51,261 bases of DNA from Aeromonas sanarellii (lineage in GTDB: Bacteria > Pseudomonadota > Gammaproteobacteria > Enterobacterales > Aeromonadaceae), in NCBI RefSeq assembly GCF_000820085.1, contig NZ_CDBN01000033.1, positions 1 to 51,261 on the forward strand. Direction: 5' to 3'. Positions 1-7,331 of this stretch are shown here, in pieces (position 1 is the first letter of the stretch; the number at the start of each line of letters is the position of its first letter). The notes under the pieces are model-generated. The model did no database searches. It was not told the DNA's origin and saw only the letters and a program-made list of their open reading frames with translations. A program made the translations under genes and the position numbers.

Positions 1-896
1 TATCCGGCATTTGTGCATGGTGCGCTCTAGCGCCTCATGCAAGCACAGCCTGATGTTCACCCCCCTTCCGTAAAGCTCCAACATCCTGCACCAACCCAGA
101 TAATTCTTCAGGTAAGACGTCGCCACTCCGTGGAATCGCTCCATCCACTCCTTTAGCCTGTGGTGATATCCGTTCACATGTTGAGTGTGGTAGGCACCGG
201 CTATCACTCGCTGTCTCACCCGGTTATGCAGCACTTGATGGCTCAGTCCCTGGCTGCGGGCAAAGCTCGCATACACCCCTGCGCCATCACTGCACAGCAC
301 CGCATCCTTGTCCACCAGCGGCGCCAGGACCGCCTTCACATGCTTGGCATCCAGCTGAGCTAGTTGGAAGTCGGCCAGATGATCTTCTCTGTCTTGCACC
401 ACGACGACCGGGATATAATCCGGTCCCGTTCCTCGGGTACGTCCTTTGCCACCCCGCAGCCTAACAGGTCGTGACCAGACAAACTGGCCTTTGAAGGACT
501 CTAGGAAGAAGGTCTCGTCCACTTCCACAATCCCCCCTTCATGGTCGGCACGATGCTCCGCCATGGCGCGCAGAAAGCGATGGCGCCACAGGAAAGCTGT
601 GTTCTTGCAGACTCCGCAGCGCCGGGCTGCTTCTCTGATGGTCAGCCCCTCGATGAGGGCCTGCGCATAGTCTTGCCAGCATTGGGATTTTCTCCGGCGT
701 GCCAATGGCGTCTTGGTCAAGGTAGAGCAGGTCCGCAAGCATGGTTTGCAACGGTTGCGCATGACAATGGGACAAGTAGGGCATTAATAGGAGGGGGCAA
801 GCTGAGTTGCTGCAACTCACGCCGAGCGATATGTCGTTGTCGAAGAGAGAGTTGTGGGAACAGGGTAAGGAGATGTTGGAAGGCTTGGGTGTCCAT
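1..896 (-). pseudogene. IS1595/ISXO2-like transposase, frameshifted in the zinc ribbon
   Basis: The N-terminal segment starts at 896 (MDTQAFQHLLTLFPQ) and stays open to about 785, where it passes into a second frame that is open to the left edge. The second frame has the IS1595 transposase hallmarks: a CPTC zinc-ribbon start, the TPLARRR linker, a helical segment ([17 protein letters not shown]), the catalytic-region motif [12 protein letters not shown] with the first Asp/Glu, a second Asp in [12 protein letters not shown], and the [21 protein letters not shown] block. Compared with intact relatives the zinc ribbon looks about ten residues short (CPTC to KPCLRTC), so the lesion seems to be a deletion plus frame change. 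The C-terminus is missing only because the window ends. Family assignment is confident; the exact lesion is inferred from the general pattern of the family. Confidence 0.75.
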
Positions 897-962
897 GATG
901 GAGGCCCTCAAGGTGATGACTTACTCCAAGGCTAGCCTTCCAACACATAATTGGGACAGAGG
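1..962 (-). mobile_element. IS1595-family insertion sequence, truncated by window edge
   Basis: The element holds one transposase reading frame on the minus strand and runs off the left edge. Its right end is probably near 935-962, where the minus strand reads CCTCTGTCCCAATTATGTG just beyond the T-tract of the csrB terminator. This resembles terminal sequences of IS1595-type elements, but the partner end lies outside the window, so the inverted repeats and 8-bp target duplication cannot be checked. The transposase is frameshifted, so the copy is probably immobile by itself. Confidence 0.6.
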
Positions 963-994
963 CAAAAGAAAAGGGGACGGCATCTGCCGTCCCC
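963..994 (-). terminator. Intrinsic terminator of the CsrB-like RNA
   Basis: On the minus strand a perfect GGGGACGGC / GCCGTCCCC stem (973-994) is followed by CTTTTCTTTT-type sequence (972-963). It ends the CsrB-like RNA and lies directly against the probable IS end. Confidence 0.85.
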
Positions 995-1463
995 TCAAGT
1001 CATTTCGTCCAGTCCATGAACTGCCATGCTCCCTGCAATCCTTGACTCTATCCTTTCCTTTGGAATTTCCCCTTCCCAATCCGTTGGGGTGTCCTGTGGC
1101 CTTCCTAGCCTGGCAATCGATCCTGATTGCTTCACCCTCTCCATCCTGGAGGTGTCCGTTACCACATCCCGTGGTGTTCCTTGCGTCTTCCTGACAGATA
1201 ACCACCCTGGCTATCTCGCTTCATCCTGAAGCTGTTCCTGACCGCATCTTGCGGCGTCCTTTCGTCCTTGCGAGTGACTGTCCTTGCCACTCAGCCTCTT
1301 CCTGAGGTGTCCTGAGACCGCATCCTGCAGTTGTCCGGTCGATCCCTGTGATGACTATCCAAGTCATCGGCCTCATCCCGAGGTGTTCCTGATCCACGTC
1401 CTGTGGATTATTCCCTGTTTATGCGCCGTTCCTGCATCCTGCCGAACCGGCTCGTCCTTGTGA
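966..1463 (-). ncRNA. csrB: CsrB-family regulatory RNA (CsrA sponge)
   Basis: Read on the minus strand, this roughly 500-nt region carries more than 30 GGA triplets. Many are CAGGA or AAGGA lying between short complementary arms, for example CACCTCCAGGATGGAG, CTTCAGGATGAAG and CCACAGGACGTGG. This is the repeated hairpin-loop ANGGA architecture of CsrB/CsrC RNAs, and the CACCTCCAGGATGGAG element also occurs in E. coli CsrB as I recall it. There is no plausible protein. A sigma-70 promoter lies just upstream (1469-1496) and a strong terminator follows. CsrB RNAs bind and sequester the translational regulator CsrA, and their transcription usually depends on the UvrY/VarA response regulator. It is longer than E. 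coli CsrB (about 370 nt), which would fit extra binding sites. A csrD homologue lies at 45987-47906. Confidence 0.85.
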
Positions 1464-1468
1464 GACCC

Positions 1469-1496
1469 ATAGTAAGGCAATCGTGTACATGTACAA
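1469..1496 (-). promoter_or_regulatory. Probable sigma-70 promoter of csrB
   Basis: On the minus strand TTGTAC (1496-1491), a 16-bp spacer and TACTAT (1474-1469) give a good sigma-70 match and place the RNA start near 1462. A perfect 12-bp palindrome TGTACATGTACA (1484-1495) overlaps the -35 element and could be an operator. A TGTAAG half-site on the minus strand at 1650-1645, about 185 bp upstream of the start, resembles half of a UvrY/GacA box, but the other half is not convincing. Confidence 0.6.
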
Positions 1497-1765
1497 GGCG
1501 GGCAAGGCGACAGGCGCAGGCCTCGGTGTGAATCATTCGTCCACCGACAAGCTTATTGCTTATTTATATCAATGACTTAGTTGGTTTCTTTTGAAAGTAT
1601 ACTATGCCCGGGATGGCTTTGCGTACGGTTCAACACTGAGGGGTCTTACAGGGGGAATGGCGGATCTCTCACAACCAAAAATCGGCAGGAAAACGATCGT
1701 ACAGCAGCTTCAATCAGGGGTGTAAGAGTTCAAAATTATTTGAATATTTATGCTTTAAAAGTAGA

Positions 1766-1788
1766 CAAAAGCCGAGATAAATCTCGGC
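1766..1788 (-). terminator. Terminator of the WYL regulator gene
   Basis: GCCGAGAT / ATCTCGGC hairpin (1771-1788), followed on the minus strand by TTTTG. It lies 23 bp past the stop codon of the WYL gene. Confidence 0.7.
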
Positions 1789-1810
1789 TTTGTATTGTCT
1801 GCTGGTTTCT

Positions 1811-2797
1811 TTAGCTGACCCTTGTCCCAGGAGTCGGGTAGGCCTTGCGCAGTGATTCGGGAGCCAGCACTTCCAGATCGCCGCTCATGTTGTTCAGCCA
1901 GGAGCGGAACTCGGGCGTATCCTGCACTTCGGTCTCCACCACCACGCTGCGCTTGTCGTAGCGGGTCATGCGCGGATTGTGCCCAGGGATCTGCCCGTCG
2001 ATCAGGGTAGGGCAGTTGGCATCGATACGGCCGACGAAGCGGATCGGGCCGCTGACGTCCTGATAACCCTGGTCGCGGATCAGCTTCTGGATGTTGAAAT
2101 CCTTCGGCTGGGTCGCGCTGAAGTTGGTCAGCTCCACGTTCTTGATGTGATCGAACGGAATGCCATAGACCTTGGGATCCAGCTCGGACAGGGTGCAGAG
2201 CAGGATGGGGCCGTCGGACTGGTTCAGGATCCCGAGCGGGTTGATGCGGTCGTAGCAGAGCCACACGGTGCGCTCCTTGATGACGCGCTGGATCTCGGCG
2301 CTGAACTTGCGACCGCGCCAGAGGGCGTCGCGGATCAGGGTGCTGCGGCGGATTTCCGGGTTGCCGGCAAACGGACGCGGCGACTGATGCACGCTCTCCA
2401 GCCAGCGCTCGGCCAGTTCGCTCTGGCTGTCGCGGATCACCTGGCCGGCCTTGTCGACCAGCGGGTTCAATTCGGTCAGCACGCTCGCCGGCAGCAGTTG
2501 GCTCGCCTGATCGCTCCAGGTCTTCAGGGCCACTGCCAGAGAGAGCGGCATGATGTTGGCAAAATCGTTGAGGCCATGGCGCTCGAAGCACCAGCCATGG
2601 GGCTTGCTACGTTCATCAGAGGTGAGGTCGAACAGCCCCATGCCGGACATCTCTTCCAGGTCCCGTTGCACGGTACGGAGACTGACGTGAATGCCTTCCT
2701 CTTCCAGTTTTACCTGGAGCTGGCTGGCGGTCAGCTTGTAAGGGCGGTGCGGGATGCAACGCGCCAAGGTCAGTTGTCGTAACAGCTTCTTACTCAT
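1811..2797 (-). CDS. WYL-domain transcriptional regulator
   Basis: A 328-residue protein with an N-terminal winged helix-turn-helix (about residues 5-65; SLRTVQRDLEEM is the recognition-helix type seen in DeoR/YafY-like regulators), followed by a WYL-type sensor region (about 125-220; ERTVWLCYDRINPLGILNQSDGPILLCTL) and a C-terminal extension containing RYDKRSVVVET. Such proteins bind DNA and sense an unknown ligand through the WYL barrel. The frame is open to a GTG at 2812, but the ATG at 2797 is preferred because GAAGG lies 8 bp upstream. The upstream region carries TGCGACA/TGTCGCA inverted repeats, suggesting autoregulation. It is monocistronic, ends in its own terminator, and its target is not evident from the neighbours. 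Confidence 0.85.
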   Translation of the reverse strand: MSKKLLRQLTLARCIPHRPYKLTASQLQVKLEEEGIHVSLRTVQRDLEEMSGMGLFDLTSDERSKPHGWCFERHGLNDFANIMPLSLAVALKTWSDQASQLLPASVLTELNPLVDKAGQVIRDSQSELAERWLESVHQSPRPFAGNPEIRRSTLIRDALWRGRKFSAEIQRVIKERTVWLCYDRINPLGILNQSDGPILLCTLSELDPKVYGIPFDHIKNVELTNFSATQPKDFNIQKLIRDQGYQDVSGPIRFVGRIDANCPTLIDGQIPGHNPRMTRYDKRSVVVETEVQDTPEFRSWLNNMSGDLEVLAPESLRKAYPTPGTRVS

Positions 2798-2845
2798 GGT
2801 GCATGCCTTCACTGGTTTAGCGTTGAGTGTATCCTAGCCATGGCC

Positions 2846-2888
2846 TGCGACAGTCTATGTCGCAAGTTTTGCTGCGACAACTGTCGCC
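2846..2888. promoter_or_regulatory. Paired TGCGACA/TGTCGCA dyads, probable operator of the WYL gene
   Basis: Two inverted repeats of the same half-site stand side by side: TGCGACA-N5-TGTCGCA (2846-2864) and TGCGACA-AC-TGTCGC (2873-2887), with centres about 25 bp apart, 50-90 bp upstream of the WYL start codon. A further TGTCGCCAT half-site occurs near 2993. Repeated dyads in the promoter of a winged-helix regulator are a typical autoregulatory arrangement. That the WYL protein is the binder is inferred from position only. Confidence 0.55.
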
Positions 2889-3051
2889 ATTTTCATACAT
2901 AATTTCGTAAGATAATGATAAATAAAGTAAAAAATGAGATTTGAAGGTCTGTTTGGGGCTTTTTTTTGCTGAAATTAAGCCTCGGCAGGATTGTCGCCAT
3001 CCTGATGGCAGAGGGGGGAATGGGGTCCGGAGCGTATCGAGAGGGGGAAAT

Positions 3052-3076
3052 GCGGTGAGGCACCAGCCCTCACCGC
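3052..3076 (-). terminator. Terminator-like hairpin after sirB2
   Basis: GCGGTGAGG / CCTCACCGC perfect stem, followed on the minus strand by ATTTCC. It lies 10 bp past the sirB2 stop and probably ends the kefG-kefB-sirB2 transcript, although the T-tract is weak. Confidence 0.55.
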
Positions 3077-3085
3077 CAGGGGTCA

Positions 3086-3472
3086 TCAGGCCAGCCAGGA
3101 CCAGGCAGACTTGGTGATGGCCGCACCTATCATGTAGCCGAATACCGCGATCGCGGCGATGCCAGCCACGAGTTTCTGGCCGCGGGCCGGCCGCTTGAGC
3201 GCCATGACGCCGAGACCTATGTAGACCACCAGGGCGATCAGCTTGCCCATCAGCCAGGGCTGCTGACCTGGGCTCATCTGCAGGGTCACCGCCAACAGGA
3301 TCCCGAACAGCAACAGGAAGGTGTCGTTGACATGGGGCAGGATCTTCAGCCACTTCTGCTGCAACCGCTCGCTGCCGCCGAGCGCCAGGCTCCAGCGGTA
3401 GACGAACAGCAGCAGGCTGACCAGGGCCAGGGTCATGTGCAGGTGTTTGAGCATGGGGTAATAGGCAATCAT
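3086..3472 (-). CDS. SirB2-family inner membrane protein
   Basis: A 128-residue, four-helix membrane protein of the SirB family (PMLKHLHMTLALVSLLLFVYRW at the N-terminus; helices near 10-30, 45-65, 75-95 and 105-125). The family is named after Salmonella sirB, linked to invasion gene expression, but its molecular role is unclear. The start codon overlaps the kefB stop by 4 bp (ATGA), so it is translationally coupled to the K+/H+ antiporter gene and probably co-expressed with it. A role in ion or envelope homeostasis is only inferred from this coupling. Confidence 0.85.
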   Translation of the reverse strand: MIAYYPMLKHLHMTLALVSLLLFVYRWSLALGGSERLQQKWLKILPHVNDTFLLLFGILLAVTLQMSPGQQPWLMGKLIALVVYIGLGVMALKRPARGQKLVAGIAAIAVFGYMIGAAITKSAWSWLA

Positions 3473-5325
3473 ATTGCTTCCTTGTCGTTGTCGGGCAGAC
3501 CGCTGTTCCAGTTGTGGGCGTGGGTACGCTCCTGCCCTTCCTGATCGTCTTGCAGCAGGTCGGAGAGGATTTCGCGGTATTGCAGGCTCTTGTTGATATA
3601 GGTGTGTTCGTCGTCCAGGTAGTTGACCTGTTCCCGCAGCAGCCGGTTGTCATACTGCTTGAACATCTGGCCGGCCCGCCAGGCCTGGTTGGCCCGGAAT
3701 CCCAGCTGCGTCAGGGCCTCGACCCCGAGATCCACCGCCGACCCCAGGGTTTCCCGGTACACGCTGTCGATCCCGTGGCGCAGGATCTCGTGGGCGTGGG
3801 GCCTGTCCTGGGCACGGGCCAGGATCCTGAGATGCGGGAAGTGTTTCTTCACCATCTCGATCACCGCGAGAGAGGTGGCCGGATCGTTGATGGAGAGCAC
3901 CAGCAGCCTGGCCTTGTGGGCGCCGGCGGCGTGCAGCAGGTCGAGCCGGCTGGCATCGCCGTAGAATACCTGATAGCCGTACTTGCGCAGCATCTCGATC
4001 TGGCTGGCGTCCTGCTCGAGGATGGTGGTGCCGATGCCATGTCCGTGCAGCAGGCGCCCCACTATCTGACCGAAGCGGCCGAAGCCGGCGATGATGACAG
4101 GGTGTTCCACCAGTTCCGGCTGCTCGTGCTCCGGCTGGTCCTCCCGATTTCGATAGTCGAACCAGGGCTGGATCACCCGATCGTTCAGGATCAGCAAGAG
4201 CGGTGTCAGCGCCATGGAGAGCGCCACCACCAGGGTCAGCAGGGAGATGGTCTCCCCCGGCAGCACCTTGTTCTGGGCGGCGAACGAGAACAGCACGAAG
4301 GCGAATTCCCCCCCCTGGGCCAGGGCCAGGGCGAAGGTCCAGCGCTGGCTGGGGGAGATACGAATGATGAGGCCGAGCCCCATCAGCACTCCCCATTTCA
4401 ATACCATCAGGCCAATCACCAGGGTCGGGATGAGCAGGGGATGGGCGGCAAACAGGCTGAAGTCGATGCCGGCCCCCACCGACATGAAGAAGAGGCCGAG
4501 CAGCAGCCCCTTGAACGGCTCTATGTCCGCCTCCAGCTCGTGGCGATATTCGCTGTCGGCCAGCACCACGCCGGCGAGGAAGGAGCCGAGGGCAGGGGAG
4601 AGGCCCACCGACTCCATCAGCACGGCGATGGCGATCACCAGCAGCAGGGCGGCGGCGACGAAGATCTCCCGCATGTGGGCCTCTGCGATGGCGCGGAACA
4701 CGGGCCGCATCAGGTAGTGACCCCCCAGCACTATGCCGGCGATGGCAGCCACCACCAGCAGACCGTGTTGCCAGCCCGCCAGTTCGGGGCCGCCGCCGCT
4801 GGCCACGGGCGCGACGGCGAGCAGCGGCAGTATGGCCAGGATGGGGATGACGGCGATGTCCTGGAACAGCAGCACCGCAAAGCCGGATCTGCCGCTCTCG
4901 CTCTGCATCAGCCTGCGCTCCTGCAGGCTCTGCAGTACGATGGCGGTGGAGGAGAGCGCCAGAATGAGGCCGATAGCCAGCCCCTGCTGCCAGGGCAGGC
5001 CGATGAGGGAGGCGACCCCGGTCAGGGCGGCGCTGGTGAGCAGCACCTGCAGGCCGCCGGTGCCGAGGATGGGCCCCTTCAACTGCCAGAGCAGGGCAGG
5101 ACGCAGCTCCAGGCCTACCAGAAACAGCATCAGCACCACCCCGAACTCGGCGAAGTGCATCACATCCTTCTGCTCCCCCACCAGGCCGAGCAGGAAGGGG
5201 CCAATGATGATGCCCGCCAGCAGGTAACCGAGCACCGATCCCAGCCCCCAGCGCTTGGCCAGCGGCACCGCGATCACCGCGGCAGAAAGATAGATCAGGG
5301 CGTCAAACAGCAATCCGTGTCCCAT
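3469..5325 (-). CDS. kefB: KefB/KefC-type glutathione-gated K+/H+ antiporter (CPA2 family)
   Basis: A 618-residue protein with a roughly 12-helix Na+/H+-exchanger domain (residues about 1-380; GYLLAGIIIGPF, LFLVGLELRP, LLFQDIAVIP and LADSEYRHELEADIEPFKGLLLGLFF are CPA2 hallmarks), then a cytoplasmic RCK/TrkA-N domain (about 410-530) with the Rossmann motif GFGRFGQIVGRLL and Asp-rich segments. Kef proteins release K+ in exchange for protons to acidify the cytoplasm during electrophile stress and are held shut by glutathione. Length matches E. coli KefB (about 601) more closely than KefC. The ATG has a GGAGG site 8-10 bp upstream. It lies 40 bp downstream of the kefG-like gene, the usual pairing with the activating quinone-reductase subunit, and overlaps sirB2. 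Confidence 0.9.
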   Translation of the reverse strand: MGHGLLFDALIYLSAAVIAVPLAKRWGLGSVLGYLLAGIIIGPFLLGLVGEQKDVMHFAEFGVVLMLFLVGLELRPALLWQLKGPILGTGGLQVLLTSAALTGVASLIGLPWQQGLAIGLILALSSTAIVLQSLQERRLMQSESGRSGFAVLLFQDIAVIPILAILPLLAVAPVASGGGPELAGWQHGLLVVAAIAGIVLGGHYLMRPVFRAIAEAHMREIFVAAALLLVIAIAVLMESVGLSPALGSFLAGVVLADSEYRHELEADIEPFKGLLLGLFFMSVGAGIDFSLFAAHPLLIPTLVIGLMVLKWGVLMGLGLIIRISPSQRWTFALALAQGGEFAFVLFSFAAQNKVLPGETISLLTLVVALSMALTPLLLILNDRVIQPWFDYRNREDQPEHEQPELVEHPVIIAGFGRFGQIVGRLLHGHGIGTTILEQDASQIEMLRKYGYQVFYGDASRLDLLHAAGAHKARLLVLSINDPATSLAVIEMVKKHFPHLRILARAQDRPHAHEILRHGIDSVYRETLGSAVDLGVEALTQLGFRANQAWRAGQMFKQYDNRLLREQVNYLDDEHTYINKSLQYREILSDLLQDDQEGQERTHAHNWNSGLPDNDKEAI

Positions 5326-5365
5326 CAGTGACTCCTCCGCCCTCGTTGTCTCGTCTCGCTTCGTA

Positions 5366-5965
5366 TCATGACAGTCCCTCCAGCAGATCCCGCAGATAGG
5401 CGCTGCCGGCGAGCTGAGCCGGCGTCAGCTGTTCGTCCCTCAGGGCACAGAGCAACTGGCGATAGTCCTGGCCGCAGCGGCGCAGCGCCTCCGGGTCACG
5501 GATCTTGTGAAAGGAGTGCAGCACGAAGGGTGGCAACCAGGTCATGCCGCACAGCTGTGCGGTCTGCTGGAACGGCAGCAGAAAGTCCAGCAGGGGACGC
5601 TGGTTGTAGCCGGCGCTGCAATAGGATTCGGGAGCCCCCCCCGTGGTGATGGCAGAGAGCCACTGCTTGCCGCTGAGGGCGTGGGCTTCCGGGCCGTAGG
5701 CGTAGCCGTACTCCAGCACCAGGTCCATCCACTCCTTCATGATGGCCGGGCAGGAGTACCAGTAGAAGGGGTGCTGGAAGACGATGATGTCGTGCTCCGA
5801 CAGCAGGCCCTGCTCCCGCTTCACGTCGATGAACATGTCGGGGTAGTGGTGGTAGAGGTCGTGCAGCGTGATGCCGTCCAGGCCGGACAAGGCCTGCAAC
5901 AGTTGCTTGTTGGCCCGGGAACTCTGCAGCGCCGGGTGCGAGAAGATAACCAGAATGCGTTTCAT
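5366..5965 (-). CDS. kefG: KefG/KefF-like NAD(P)H oxidoreductase, ancillary subunit of the Kef system
   Basis: A 199-residue flavodoxin-like protein of the NQO1/Kef ancillary family. The N-terminal beta-alpha unit MKRILVIFSHPALQSSRAN binds FMN phosphate; HDIIVFQHPFYWYSCPAIMKEWMDLVLEYGYAYG and TTGGAPESY are conserved family blocks. In E. coli, KefG and KefF bind KefB and KefC and are needed for full antiporter activity, and they also reduce quinones. The frame is open upstream to 6070, but the ATG at 5965 fits the family start and has AGGA 5 bp before it. It is first in the kefG-kefB-sirB2 operon. KefG rather than KefF is inferred from the KefB-like partner. Confidence 0.85.
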   Translation of the reverse strand: MKRILVIFSHPALQSSRANKQLLQALSGLDGITLHDLYHHYPDMFIDVKREQGLLSEHDIIVFQHPFYWYSCPAIMKEWMDLVLEYGYAYGPEAHALSGKQWLSAITTGGAPESYCSAGYNQRPLLDFLLPFQQTAQLCGMTWLPPFVLHSFHKIRDPEALRRCGQDYRQLLCALRDEQLTPAQLAGSAYLRDLLEGLS

Positions 5966-6205
5966 GGGGTTCCTGAAGAGGTCTAGTACCGGCAAAAAAG
6001 GTGCATTGAGCAGCGACGTTATCAAGAAGCACCCTGACCTGCCAGCATCGGGTGTGAATGACACCCTCACGGGGCATGGCGAGTCCCCGGCTGTGGCCGC
6101 GTCTGGTGGTCGATGGCCGTTATCTCGCGCGCTTTTGATCTCCCTCAGCTGGCGGGCTTGACCCTCCCCCAGGGCCAGGGGTTACCATGGGCCATCATTT
6201 CGTCA

Positions 6206-6541
6206 ATGAGTCCTGTCATGGTCCTGACCCGTCGCCAACTCGCTCGCGCCCGCCGCTGGCTCCCCCTGTGGAGTCTGCTGATGGTGCTGATGTCGTTTGG
6301 CAGCCGGGCGGCCACCGATCTCTGTACCCTGACGCCCCATTGCAGCCAGAGCGAACGCATCCTGGAGAAGGCCATGCCCTGCGGCAGCTTCACCTCGGCG
6401 CTCGCCATGACGGTGCTCACCGCCGACAGCCTGACGGTGGCCCGGCTTGAGCCGGACTCCCCGGACTTCCTCTCCCCCTCCCTGTTCATGCCGGACGCGC
6501 CGTCCGAGCGACTGGAGCGTCCTCCCCGCCACCAAGGTTGA
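6206..6541 (+). CDS. Hypothetical small protein with N-terminal membrane/signal segment
   Basis: A 111-residue product (MSPVMVLTRRQ start) not recognised as a known family. It has a basic N-terminus, one hydrophobic stretch (about residues 18-32, WLPLWSLLMVLMSFGS) ending in a possible signal cleavage region SRAA, then a short polar tail with Cys residues in TDLCTLTPHCSQ and MPCGS. ATGs at 6206 and 6218 are both possible and neither has a clear ribosome site. It ends 47 bp before the DUF411 gene in the same direction, so a shared role in metal handling is conceivable; small Cys-bearing exported proteins do accompany copper genes. It may be non-coding, because the opposite strand is also open here. 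Confidence 0.45.
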   Translation: MSPVMVLTRRQLARARRWLPLWSLLMVLMSFGSRAATDLCTLTPHCSQSERILEKAMPCGSFTSALAMTVLTADSLTVARLEPDSPDFLSPSLFMPDAPSERLERPPRHQG

Positions 6542-6588
6542 GTCGAGTTCCCCCGTTTTTTGGCATTTCTTCTTATCCGAGGTGAGTT

Positions 6589-7020
6589 ATGTACAAGTCC
6601 CTGTTGCTGGCCGTGGTGGCCGGTACCCTCAGTTTTTCTGCTCTGGCAGCCGAGCAGATGACCGTCTACAAGTCCAAGTACTGCGGCTGCTGCAAGACCT
6701 GGATCAAGCACATGGAAGAGAACGGCTTCGCAGTCAAGGTCGTGGAAACCGAAGAGCCTGAACCGGTCAAGCAGCAGTACGGTATCACCCCGCAGCTGGC
6801 GTCCTGCCACACCGGGGTGGTGAACGGCTATGTGGTGGAGGGGCATGTACCCGCCGCCGACGTGCAGAAGCTGCTCAAGGAGAAGCCGGCGATCCGCGGC
6901 CTGACCATTCCGGGCATGCCCCAGAGTGCGCCGGGCATGGACATTCCGGGTCAGCCCTATGAGGTGCTGAGCATAGACAAGGAGGGCGCGACCAGGGTCT
7001 GGTCGAGCTATCCCGGCTGA
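6589..7020 (+). CDS. DUF411 periplasmic metal-binding protein (CopG-like)
   Basis: A 143-residue exported protein with a typical signal peptide (MYKSLLLAVVAGTLSFSALAA, cleavage after residue 21) followed by a DUF411 domain. The metal-site motif is YCGCCKTWIKHME (residues about 31-43), with a further conserved Cys in ASCHTGVVNGYVVEGHVPA, matching the family. DUF411/CopG proteins are thioredoxin-like periplasmic proteins that bind copper and occur in copper-resistance clusters. A good ribosome site (GAGG) lies upstream. No copper ATPase or oxidase is adjacent, so it appears to be a small stand-alone unit with the preceding hypothetical gene. Confidence 0.85.
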   Translation: MYKSLLLAVVAGTLSFSALAAEQMTVYKSKYCGCCKTWIKHMEENGFAVKVVETEEPEPVKQQYGITPQLASCHTGVVNGYVVEGHVPAADVQKLLKEKPAIRGLTIPGMPQSAPGMDIPGQPYEVLSIDKEGATRVWSSYPG

Positions 7021-7099
7021 TGAAGGCTGGCCGTGAGCAGGCACGCTTCCATCATGTGAGGCACACCTGAGCGAGCCCGTGCCGCTCACGGTCAGGAAG

Positions 7100-7130
7100 G
7101 GGCCGCCATCGCGAGATGGCGGCCCTTTTT
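7100..7130 (+). terminator. Intrinsic terminator after the DUF411 gene
   Basis: GGGCCGCCATC-GCGA-GATGGCGGCCC perfect 11-bp stem followed by TTTTT. The remaining sequence up to 7331 shows no gene and should contain the promoter of the oligopeptidase gene. Confidence 0.9.
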
Positions 7131-7331
7131 CGTCGATTTGGGGGGAAAGTCAGGGGATCGCTTGCAACCCCGGGCGACAAGGGGCAGATTGATCGCCAAT
7201 TTATTTTCTCAGGGACAGTGCACCCTTTCGCCAGCCTGGTCACCGCATCGGCGGTACGGGTGGCGGCGTGTGCCGTCGATGTCTGGCGTTCCCCCGGGCC
7301 GCCAGCCCTGTTACTGCGCAGAGGATGCGAC

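Noticed and set aside
1026..1229. Short ORFs on both strands across 920-1230
   Set aside because: The region has the repeated GGA-hairpin structure of CsrB; the ORFs have no ribosome sites or protein-like composition.
966..1463. CRISPR or REP-like array because of the repeated TCCTG units
   Set aside because: Units are not of constant length or spacing and have no conserved repeat; each is a short hairpin with GGA in the loop on the minus strand, as in CsrB.
3514..5331. A 605-codon open frame opposite kefB, rich in Gln/His/Gly
   Set aside because: It is the antisense shadow of a high-GC gene; the composition is typical of reverse-strand frames, and kefB on the other strand has full homology.
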